Assembly: GCA_003223895.1 (NCBI GenBank)
Contig: QHXD01000050.1
Location: 1-15,062 of the forward strand
Source of the DNA: Acidobacteriota bacterium
Lineage (GTDB): Bacteria > Acidobacteriota > Terriglobia > 20CM-2-55-15
Direction: 5' to 3'
Length of the DNA: 15,062 nt
Shown here: positions 7,619 through 13,063 of the stretch, piece by piece
Numbering within the stretch: the stretch's first letter is position 1
Layout of the letters: every line of letters starts with the position of its first letter
Notes under the pieces: generated by a model
What the model saw: the letters and a program-made list of their open reading frames with translations, nothing else
The model's database searches: none
What the model was told of the DNA's origin: nothing
Translations under genes and position numbers: made by a program

Positions 7619-8091
7619 TATCGCTTCGATTTGGAGCTTCTTGTCAGGTTCGGCCTGGATAGAGCTTCCTTTACATAACTCCTGGCTCTATCGACGTATC
7701 GCTGGAGATCGAAGGTTTCGTCGTTCTCGACGGCGTATGAACTCTCTTCCGTGAATGCAACGGCCAGGGTATGAATGGACTCGAATTCGGTAAAACCTTT
7801 TCCCACCAGCGTGTCATACAGCGCCTTTATTTCCTTCGGGTTCTCTCTCTCCACCTGGATCCGGATCGCAGCGTCATTGTGAATATGGATCAGGCGGTTT
7901 GTGATCGCCCTCTCATCGTCGGGGCGGTCAGCTGTATCCCAATCACTCCACCATTCGGGATGATTTTGCAGGCAGTGGGCAATGGCTGCCTGCTGCCCGG
8001 TCAGGGCCACACCCCGCCTGTAGTCCCGCCAAATTTGGAGAGTCCAGGAATGTAATGTAAGTCCTTCCAATTTCGAGTCTTGCATGATCAT
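7615..8091 (-). CDS. DUF1841-like protein of unknown function
   Basis: The 158-residue protein is acidic in its middle part, with no signal peptide or membrane segment. It resembles DUF1841 in layout: a tryptophan-rich start with an LTxQ/LTxxE-type segment, HPEW (44-47), an N...H...D pattern (N65, H69, D73), Q79, P85 with an I...Y..L helix, and E104/H107 (ExxH) further on. This is recognised from memory, so family membership is probable, not proven. The annotated ATG at 8091 shares its A with the last base of the tRNA gene. The next in-frame ATG at 8085 is at least as likely, and neither has a clear ribosome binding site. The stop overlaps the TTG start of tilS, so translation of tilS is probably coupled to this gene. 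The role is unknown. Confidence 0.75.
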   Translation of the reverse strand: MIMQDSKLEGLTLHSWTLQIWRDYRRGVALTGQQAAIAHCLQNHPEWWSDWDTADRPDDERAITNRLIHIHNDAAIRIQVERENPKEIKALYDTLVGKGFTEFESIHTLAVAFTEESSYAVENDETFDLQRYVDRARSYVKEALSRPNLTRSSKSKRY

Positions 8092-8164
8092 GCCGGAGGG
8101 CGGACTCGAACCGCCGACCTAAGGATTATGAGACCTTCGCTCTAACCACCTGAGCTACTCCGGC
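8091..8164 (-). tRNA. tRNA with anticodon CAT (elongator Met or Ile2)
   Basis: The 74-nt minus-strand sequence folds as a full cloverleaf. The acceptor stem is GCCGGAG/CTCCGGC, the D stem GCTC/GAGC, and the T stem GGCGG/CCGCC with loop TTCGAGT. The anticodon loop is CTCATAA, with CAT at 8130-8128. The anticodon stem AAGGT/TCCTT has four pairs and a T-T mismatch at the loop-closing position. The CCA tail is not encoded. There is no initiator-type mismatch at the first acceptor pair, so it is not the initiator Met tRNA. Elongator Met and lysidine-modified Ile2 both carry CAT, and I cannot separate them by eye. Proximity to tilS hints at Ile2. The discriminator A is the A of the downstream gene's first ATG. 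Confidence 0.95.
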
Positions 8165-8192
8165 GCTGTCTCCCCAGTGGAAACCACCGATT

Positions 8193-10355
8193 TTAGCGCG
8201 AACTCCGTTTGCGCGCCAACAACGGTACAAAATAGGCGCGACGGAGTAGCTTGTCCACGCGGGCTATCTGAACGGTTAGACGATCGCCAAGGCGGAAGCG
8301 CTGTTTTGAGCGGCGCCCGATCAAAGCGTGGGATGATTGATCGAGCTGGTAGTAGTCATCCGGAATGTCGGCAACCGGAACAAAGCCTTCAATAAAGTAA
8401 TCGATCAACTCGACGACGAAGCCGTCGCGCCAAACCGCGATGATGATCGCTTCGAACGTGTCGCCCAGGTGCTGCTCCATCAAAAGCATCTTCTTCCAAT
8501 CGAAGAGCTCGCGCTCGGCCTGGTCTGCCAGACGTTCGCGCTCGCTGGACTCACTTGCAATGGCTTCCAGTTGCGCCACGGAGAGAGCAGGCTGACTTCT
8601 TCTTGCCATGGCCGCTTTCAGGATTCGATGGACGACCAGATCCGGATATCGGCGGATGGGAGATGTGAAATGGGTATAAGAATCCGAAGACAGACCGAAG
8701 TGTCCGATGTTCTCCTCGGAATACTTCGCCTGCTTGAACGATCGGAGCATCCGCTCCTCAGGGCGCCCTTCAATGGAAGCGACGAATTTTTGACACTCGA
8801 CCGGCTCCGCCGTGCGCGGCTCAAACTTCAGTCCGAACCCTTTGACGATCTCGGAGAACTCCTCGACTTTCATCGGGTCGGGCTCTTCGTGAACTCGATA
8901 GATGCCCGGAATATCGTTCTCTTCCAGGTGGCCCGCCACAACCTCGTTGGCAAGGATCATGAACTCCTCGACGATGCGATGCGAAAACAGCCGGACCGAT
9001 TTTGTAATTCCCGAAACGAGGCCGGATTCATCGTAAGTGAGCAACGGCTCTGGCAAATCGAAGTCGATGGCGCCGCGCTGATTGCGGCGCTTCTGAACGA
9101 TCTGGGCAAGCCGCGCGATGTTTCGGATGTGCGGGAGGACGTGCTCGTAACGCCGTTCGAGAGCCAGGTTGCCATCCAGCAGCCTCTGGACGTCTTCGTA
9201 GGTCATCCGTTCTTTCGAATGGATGACGCTCTTGTGAAACGAATAGTCGAGCACTTCGCCCGCGCGAGAGAGGTGCATGATGACGCTCAATGCGAGACGA
9301 TCGACCCCGGGATTCAGAGAGCAGAGATGATTCGAAACTTTTTCCGGCAGCATCGGCAGAACGCGGTCGGGGAAATAAACGGACGTTCCGCGGTATCGCG
9401 ATTCAAGGTCCATTGCCGAGTCCAGCGGAACAAAATGCGAGACGTCAGCGATGTGAACGCCGAGCTGGTAGGTTCCGTTCGCAAGGACCTCCACATCGAT
9501 GGCATCGTCGAAGTCGCGAGCAGTCTGAGGATCGATTGTTATCGTGTTGCGCTTCCTGAAATCGTCCCGGCCGACAAAGTCTTTTTCCGTCAGCGCGTCC
9601 GGCAGGCGCGCCGCTTCCTGTTCAACATCGGACGGGAAGGCGGTGGGCAGTGCGAATTTCCTGATGATGACATTCGTCTCGACGTTCGGGTCATCGATGA
9701 AGCCGATCACGGAGACGACTTTTCCGGCAGGCCATCGGCCCTCGCTTGGGAACCTGGTGATCTCCACTTCGACGATCTTGTCCTTGTGTTCGGACACATC
9801 GTTCGTGATCAGGATTTTGGAAGGCAGCTTTTCGTCGGTAGGTGCGACGAAGAATGTCTGACCGTCATATCGCAGTTGCCCGACGATGGTGGTTCGCGCG
9901 CGCTTCTCGACAGTGACCACCCGTCCCTCGGCCCTGCCGCCGGGCTTGCGCATCGTGATCTCGATGTTGACCTTATCGCCGTTCATCGCCGAATCGGTGA
10001 GCGCTGCAGGTATATAGATGTCGCTGTCGATTCCCGGAATTTTCTCCTTCGGGATGACGAACCCGTAGCCATCCCGATGGAGCATGATCGTACCCTCGAC
10101 CAGTTTCCGCGCTGCCGCCTCGTACCGGTTGCCCCGATGTCTGGCCAGCTTTCCTTCCTTGACGAGTTGATTGAGAATGTCTTTGATTTGTTTTCGAGCA
10201 ACAGGCGTGGCTTCAAAATCTTCGAGGATCCGTTGGAGATTCATTCCCCGGTCCGCGGATTTCTGAATGTACCGGACGAGATCCTCCTTGTTGAAGTCCG
10301 GCTCCGGGCGACCCTTCCTCCGCCCGGATCTTGCCCGAGAGTTCTTCGCTCCCAT
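8193..10355 (-). CDS. rnr: Ribonuclease R (RNB/S1 exoribonuclease)
   Basis: RNase R is a processive 3'-5' exoribonuclease that degrades structured RNA, including defective rRNA and tRNA, and takes part in trans-translation. The 720-residue protein shows the full layout: a basic N-terminus (1-20), a winged-helix segment (about 22-80), cold-shock domains (about 85-225, with DGYGFV at 95-100), the RNB catalytic domain (about 268-590) and a C-terminal S1 domain (about 630-708). Magnesium-binding aspartates lie in IDPQTARDFDDA (D275, D281, D283, D284). HIADVSHFV (301-309) and THFTSPIRRYPDLVVHR (561-577) are also diagnostic. The lysine-rich C-terminal tail of E. coli RNase R is reduced to a few basic residues. 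It is the first gene of the minus-strand block and is divergent from tRNA-Leu, about 50 bp away. Confidence 0.97.
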   Translation of the reverse strand: MGAKNSRARSGRRKGRPEPDFNKEDLVRYIQKSADRGMNLQRILEDFEATPVARKQIKDILNQLVKEGKLARHRGNRYEAAARKLVEGTIMLHRDGYGFVIPKEKIPGIDSDIYIPAALTDSAMNGDKVNIEITMRKPGGRAEGRVVTVEKRARTTIVGQLRYDGQTFFVAPTDEKLPSKILITNDVSEHKDKIVEVEITRFPSEGRWPAGKVVSVIGFIDDPNVETNVIIRKFALPTAFPSDVEQEAARLPDALTEKDFVGRDDFRKRNTITIDPQTARDFDDAIDVEVLANGTYQLGVHIADVSHFVPLDSAMDLESRYRGTSVYFPDRVLPMLPEKVSNHLCSLNPGVDRLALSVIMHLSRAGEVLDYSFHKSVIHSKERMTYEDVQRLLDGNLALERRYEHVLPHIRNIARLAQIVQKRRNQRGAIDFDLPEPLLTYDESGLVSGITKSVRLFSHRIVEEFMILANEVVAGHLEENDIPGIYRVHEEPDPMKVEEFSEIVKGFGLKFEPRTAEPVECQKFVASIEGRPEERMLRSFKQAKYSEENIGHFGLSSDSYTHFTSPIRRYPDLVVHRILKAAMARRSQPALSVAQLEAIASESSERERLADQAERELFDWKKMLLMEQHLGDTFEAIIIAVWRDGFVVELIDYFIEGFVPVADIPDDYYQLDQSSHALIGRRSKQRFRLGDRLTVQIARVDKLLRRAYFVPLLARKRSSR

Positions 10356-10367
10356 GAGTCCAGTCTA

Positions 10368-10396
10368 TTGACTTCACTAGCCGAAGAACATAGATT
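10368..10396 (+). promoter_or_regulatory. Sigma-70 promoter of tRNA-Leu
   Basis: TTGACT (10368-10373) and TAGATT (10391-10396) are separated by exactly 17 bp, placing the transcription start about 5 bp before the tRNA. The segment 10368-10385 is repeated with two mismatches at 10396-10413, so the -35 region and the start of the tRNA look like copies of one another at a 28-bp period. Confidence 0.7.
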
Positions 10397-10407
10397 TGAC
10401 TTCTTTA

Positions 10408-10491
10408 GCCGAAATGGCGGAATTGGCAGACGCGCTAGATTCAGGTTCTAGTGGGAGCAATCCCGTGGAGGTTCGAGTCCTCTTTTCGGCA
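10408..10491 (+). tRNA. tRNA-Leu (CAG)
   Basis: The 84-nt class II tRNA has acceptor stem GCCGAAA/TTTCGGC, D arm with GCG/CGC, anticodon stem CTAGA/TCTAG with loop TTCAGGT (anticodon CAG at 10442-10444), a long variable arm GGGA-GCAA-TCCC and T arm GGAGG/CCTCT with loop TTCGAGT. The long variable arm and anticodon fix it as leucine. CCA is not encoded. No clear intrinsic terminator follows; a small GACGA/TCGTC hairpin at 10493-10506 lacks a T-tract. It marks the boundary between the conserved minus-strand block and the accessory plus-strand region. Confidence 0.97.
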
Positions 10492-10784
10492 TGACGAGTT
10501 ATCGTCGACTGCCATACACGGCGGGCCTCACGCCCCGCATTCACGATGAAAGAGTCCGAAGTCTGAAAAATTCCTTCGATACAGACCCGTCAGCACGTCT
10601 CCACGTCCCTGCGCTGCGTTCAGCAACCAGACGACTTCAATTCTGGCTCAGAGCCGAGCGGGCATTCTTGAGGTCTACCAGCGATGCATGTACCCCACGC
10701 AGTGAGGAACTCACATAGTGATATTAATAGAGCAGCTGTCAACAATTTCCAAAATACGTTTCTGTCGCGGGGTTTACCTGCTGT
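10492..10784. other. Gene-free stretch after tRNA-Leu
   Basis: I see no convincing gene in this stretch or in the rest of the gap up to 10975. Short open frames on both strands lack ribosome binding sites and recognisable motifs. On the minus strand a TTGACA (10743-10738) with a poor -10 could fire leftwards. A GC-rich palindrome near 10520-10545 has no T-tract. The recognisable signals in the gap are the dyads at 10785-10827 and the sigma-54 promoter at 10976. Confidence 0.6.
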
Positions 10785-10827
10785 CAGTAGCCAAATGGCT
10801 ACTGATGCAGTAGCCGTTTGGCTACTG
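10785..10827. promoter_or_regulatory. Two tandem 20-bp dyads, likely activator-binding sites
   Basis: The sequences CAGTAGCCAAATGGCTACTG (10785-10804) and CAGTAGCCGTTTGGCTACTG (10808-10827) are near-identical palindromes separated by 3 bp, with centres 23 bp apart. Each has 8-9-bp arms around a 2-4-bp centre. They lie about 185 and 208 bp upstream of the inferred start of the sigma-54 promoter. That is the usual position and paired layout for upstream activator sites of NtrC-type enhancer-binding proteins. A repressor operator for some other gene is the alternative. The binding protein is not in the window. Confidence 0.7.
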
Positions 10828-10975
10828 GCCAAAACCGACTTAACTCCCGACTCGACAATGAAGAACGCGCCTTCACTTTTTCGCGATTCGCAAAACCCAT
10901 CAACAAAACGGCTGATGGAAAAGTATTCCGTGCCGCTTGAGACTCATAAGTCATTGAAAAACCGAAAAGCGTGAA

Positions 10976-10991
10976 TTGGCACGGGCAGTGC
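10976..10991 (+). promoter_or_regulatory. Sigma-54 (-24/-12) promoter
   Basis: TTGGCACGGGCAGTGC matches the sigma-54 consensus TTGGCACG-N4-TTGC at all conserved positions except one (G for the first T of TTGC). The GG and GC are separated by the required 10 bp. Transcription would start near 11003, just ahead of the 14-bp stem of the leader. Such promoters require an ATP-dependent enhancer-binding protein, and the paired dyads upstream are candidates for its sites. It would drive the leader and the broken gene at 11335, and possibly the propeller gene beyond. Confidence 0.78.
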
Positions 10992-11007
10992 CTTATAGGC
11001 CTGCCAT

Positions 11008-11101
11008 GAAAGGGAAGATGAAATTGGCCGAGATTTCATAGATTGGTGACCGCGTTACCTTCTCACACAAACCCGTCCCTGCTCCGGTCATCTTCCCTTT
11101 C
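11008..11101 (+). other. Structured 5' leader with a perfect 14-bp long-range stem
   Basis: GAAAGGGAAGATGA (11008-11021) and TCATCTTCCCTTTC (11088-11101) are exactly complementary. They enclose 66 nt that contain a near-perfect small hairpin, GGTGAC/GTTACC (11045-11059). The stem begins within a few bases of the inferred sigma-54 start, so it would form the 5' end of the transcript. The next bases (about 11101-11117) can form another small hairpin. It could be an mRNA-stabilising structure, a regulatory leader, or part of a small RNA. No known riboswitch is recognised. Confidence 0.6.
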
Positions 11102-11188
11102 GACACAACTGTTGTCGTCGCGTTCGTAATTGAGTTCGCCTCATTCGAAGTTTGTTTTGCGGCGAACACATGTTTTAGCGTCAGGAAG

Positions 11189-11272
11189 CTACATCGTTTC
11201 GTCACGAAGCCTCATGAGTTCGTCTCAAACCCTCATGAGTTCGTCACAAAGCAACATTCGTTTCTGACGAAG
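11189..11272 (+). repeat. Four degenerate 21-nt tandem repeats in the leader
   Basis: Units start at 11189, 11210, 11231 and 11252. The two middle units, beginning CCTCATGAGTTCGTC, agree at 19 of 21 bases. The flanking ones agree at about 13-15 of 21. The array lies in the untranslated leader between the sigma-54 promoter and the ribosome binding site at 11322. The period is a multiple of three and one frame is open through it, but that frame has no start codon or ribosome binding site. Confidence 0.65.
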
Positions 11273-11334
11273 AAGCTTGGCTTCATCAAGAAACACTTAC
11301 AAACAGCAACCGTGAAATAAAAGGAGGACGCATC

Positions 11335-11606
11335 ATGGCTACAAAACACATCCGTGTTCTTCTGAAATTCACGCGGCAAAGCGATCACCCGATCGAGGAA
11401 ACAGCAGGGGCGGTCATCCCGGGCATGACCGGAAACAAAAACTATCCAAACCCGCCTGTCGATCTCGCAGACGTGTAGACAGCACTTACAGCTTTCACCG
11501 CCGCCCTTGCGGCCCAGCCTTCGGACGGCGTCCATGCCACTGCCGACAAAAGAAAAAGCGCCATGCCCTGGTCGTGCTTTTGCGCAAGCTCGCCAGTTAT
11601 GTTCAG
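11335..11606 (+). pseudogene. Broken gene of a repeat-family protein N-terminal domain (nonsense plus frameshift)
   Basis: An ATG at 11335 has the best ribosome binding site of the region (AGGAGG at 11322-11327, 7 nt spacing). It encodes 47 residues with the segment MTGNKNYPNPPVDLADV before TAG at 11476. Reading on in the same frame gives TALTAFTAALAAQPSDGVHATADK, which continues the domain naturally, so TAG probably replaced CAG (Gln). At an A-rich run (11547-11557) the frame shifts, and the other frame continues KRHALVVLLRKLASYVQ to about 11606. From memory this matches the N-terminal helical domain of proteins that carry a fibronectin type III domain, abundant in Acidobacteriota and relatives. 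The downstream fnIII part is missing and the following 50 residues look unrelated. It is therefore a decayed, truncated gene, though a 47-residue peptide could still be made. Confidence 0.68.
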
Positions 11607-11699
11607 GGTAAGCGTACGGTGAGTTATCACCAATGGACGCGAGGAAAGTCTTTCTATCGAGCTGGAGCTGTTTCGGACCTGACAGCAGTCAACCATACA

Positions 11700-11728
11700 T
11701 TGCAGACGGCGTTTGTTCGACTTATTCT
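11700..11728 (+). promoter_or_regulatory. Weak sigma-70-like promoter before the propeller gene
   Basis: TTGCAG (11700-11705) and TATTCT (11723-11728) are spaced by 17 bp and lie about 40 bp before the GTG start. The -35 match is poor. It is offered only because no better promoter is seen between the broken gene and the propeller gene; read-through from the sigma-54 promoter is the alternative. Confidence 0.25.
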
Positions 11729-11767
11729 TAGCGTGGCTGTGAACATCGGGAGAAACGGGAGGGTTCC

Positions 11768-12997
11768 GTGAGTACAAGGAAGCGATCAAGCCGAGTAAAA
11801 GCGGCCGCCTTTGGCATCTGTTGCGTTCTGGTTCTCGCTACCGGTTTGGTCGGACGCTCGCAGCAGCGGCAGCGGCAAGCTGTCGATAACAATGGCGCGC
11901 CATTGTTCAAGGTGGACCCATTCTGGCCCAAGCCTTTGCCCAATCGATGGAGCATGCAGCAGGTAACCGGCGTTTTTGTCGATCAGAACGATCACGTCTG
12001 GTTCTTGAATCGTGCCGCGAAAGCGGACCCCGATGAGGTTGGCGGAGAAAACGACCGGATTGCCTGCTGCATCCGGGGACCGGAGCTCATCGAACTGGAT
12101 CCGGAGGGCAATGTCGTCCACTCCTGGGGCGGCCCTGGATACCATCCCCTCTGGCCCACGGCGTTGCAGACCGTTCTCGTGGATCGTCAGGGTTTTGTCT
12201 GGTTGGCCGGAACCGGGCCGCAGGACAGCATCCTCAAGTTCACGAAGGACGGGAAGCTCGTATGGGACTTCGACCACCGCCCGCCCAAAGGCTCGCCGGC
12301 GCTCAAGGAAAACAATCAGCAGACCGACATCCTCGCGTCCAAGGGCCGCTTCAACCTCGACGAGGACGCCCGCGAGATCTACATCATCAACTGGAAGCGT
12401 GTCCTCGTGTATGACATGGACACGGGCGCGTTCAAGCGCGGCTGGGGCGGTCACGGAATGCCTCTGAGCGAGATCACCAACGACCCGATTCCGGGATACA
12501 AGTGGACCGGCGGTCCGCCTCCAGAGGAAAAGAATTTTGTCCCGGATCTGCACTTCGTGGAGTTTACAAGGGACGGCCTGGTGTATGTCGGCGAGCGCGG
12601 TCAGAACCGGATCGAGGTGTTCACGAAGCAGGGAAAATTCGTCAAGGAATTCTACGTGTCGCCCAATACTCCGTCGCGCGGCGAGATTTGCGGCGGTCTC
12701 TATCACGAAAAGTTTCCTCCTTGCGGAACCACCTACAAGCTTGCCATCTCGCGTGATCCCCAGCAGAAGTACCTCTACGTGGCGGATGGGACGAATGACA
12801 AAGTGTGGATTCTTGACCGTGACAGCGGCAAGACGCTCGGGGGATTCGGCCGCAACGGCACGTACGCCGGCCAGTTTCACTGGATCAACGCAGTCGCGAT
12901 GGACTCGAAGGGAAACATCTACACCGGAGAGGTGGAAGAGAACAAGAGGATCCAGAAGTTCGTGCCCATCATGGCAAACGTCCGGACGTTACAATGA
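11768..12997 (+). CDS. Exported NHL/six-bladed beta-propeller protein
   Basis: The 409-residue protein begins with a basic stretch and a hydrophobic segment (about 11-29), consistent with a Sec signal peptide or membrane anchor; no lipobox is seen. The rest is repeated beta-propeller blades with NHL-type strings: VTGVFVDQNDHVWFLN (66-81), VLVDRQGFVWLAG (136-148), ILKFTKDGKLVWDF (155-168), LVYVGERGQNRIEVFTKQGKFVKEF (271-295, the clearest), YLYVADGTNDKVWILD (336-350), and VAMDSKGNIYTGEV (376-389). Four cysteines (100, 101, 308, 319) could form disulphides outside the cytoplasm. GTG at 11768 is chosen because GGGAGGG lies about 6 nt upstream. Such propellers often act as binding scaffolds or lyase-like enzymes. 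The function here is unknown, and no catalytic motif is claimed. The stop codon lies inside the inverted repeat at 12992. Confidence 0.9.
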   Translation: MSTRKRSSRVKAAAFGICCVLVLATGLVGRSQQRQRQAVDNNGAPLFKVDPFWPKPLPNRWSMQQVTGVFVDQNDHVWFLNRAAKADPDEVGGENDRIACCIRGPELIELDPEGNVVHSWGGPGYHPLWPTALQTVLVDRQGFVWLAGTGPQDSILKFTKDGKLVWDFDHRPPKGSPALKENNQQTDILASKGRFNLDEDAREIYIINWKRVLVYDMDTGAFKRGWGGHGMPLSEITNDPIPGYKWTGGPPPEEKNFVPDLHFVEFTRDGLVYVGERGQNRIEVFTKQGKFVKEFYVSPNTPSRGEICGGLYHEKFPPCGTTYKLAISRDPQQKYLYVADGTNDKVWILDRDSGKTLGGFGRNGTYAGQFHWINAVAMDSKGNIYTGEVEENKRIQKFVPIMANVRTLQ

Positions 12998-13062
12998 CAA
13001 ACGACCATTGACCATTGACCATCGACAAAGCTTTGTCGATGGTCAATGGTCGTTTGTCATTG
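12992..13062. repeat. Inverted repeat built of heptamer units (GACNNNN), between convergent genes
   Basis: The left arm (12992-13030) and right arm (13031-13062) meet without a loop at AAGCTT. They are complementary throughout, except that the left arm has one extra 7-nt unit. From 12996 the left arm parses as GACAAAC, GACCATT, GACCATT, GACCATC, GACAAAG, and the right arm is the reverse complement of four of these. It spans the stop codon of the propeller gene and ends just before that of the convergent receptor gene. It may serve as a two-way transcription stop or mRNA end, although T-tracts are absent. The element at 4211-4287 has the same construction with different units. Confidence 0.88.
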
Positions 13063-13063
13063 G

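Noticed and set aside
8337..10451. A 704-codon plus-strand open frame opposite rnr
   Set aside because: It is the antisense shadow of a clear RNase R gene, has no recognisable domain, and runs into tRNA-Leu. High-GC codon bias produces such frames.
10620..10832. A 70-codon minus-strand open frame with a hydrophobic middle
   Set aside because: Starts within the dyads at a TTG without ribosome binding site; the hydrophobic stretch is short and could be chance. The nearby TTGACA lacks a good -10.
10684..10974. A 96-codon plus-strand open frame over the dyads
   Set aside because: No adequate ribosome binding site, no recognisable motif, and it is partly encoded by the palindromes, which better fit activator sites.
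11189..11272. Possible CRISPR array from the 21-nt repeats
   Set aside because: The repeats are directly adjacent with no spacers, are degenerate, and no cas genes are present.
11006..11320. A near-continuous plus-strand frame through the leader and 21-nt repeats, ending just before the AGGAGG site
   Set aside because: It has an in-frame TAG at 11039, no ribosome binding site, and no later usable start codon before the final GTG; treated as untranslated leader.
11786..12880. A 364-codon minus-strand open frame opposite the propeller gene
   Set aside because: The plus-strand frame has a signal-like N-terminus, propeller repeats and a good ribosome binding site; the minus-strand product is an arginine/valine-rich shadow.
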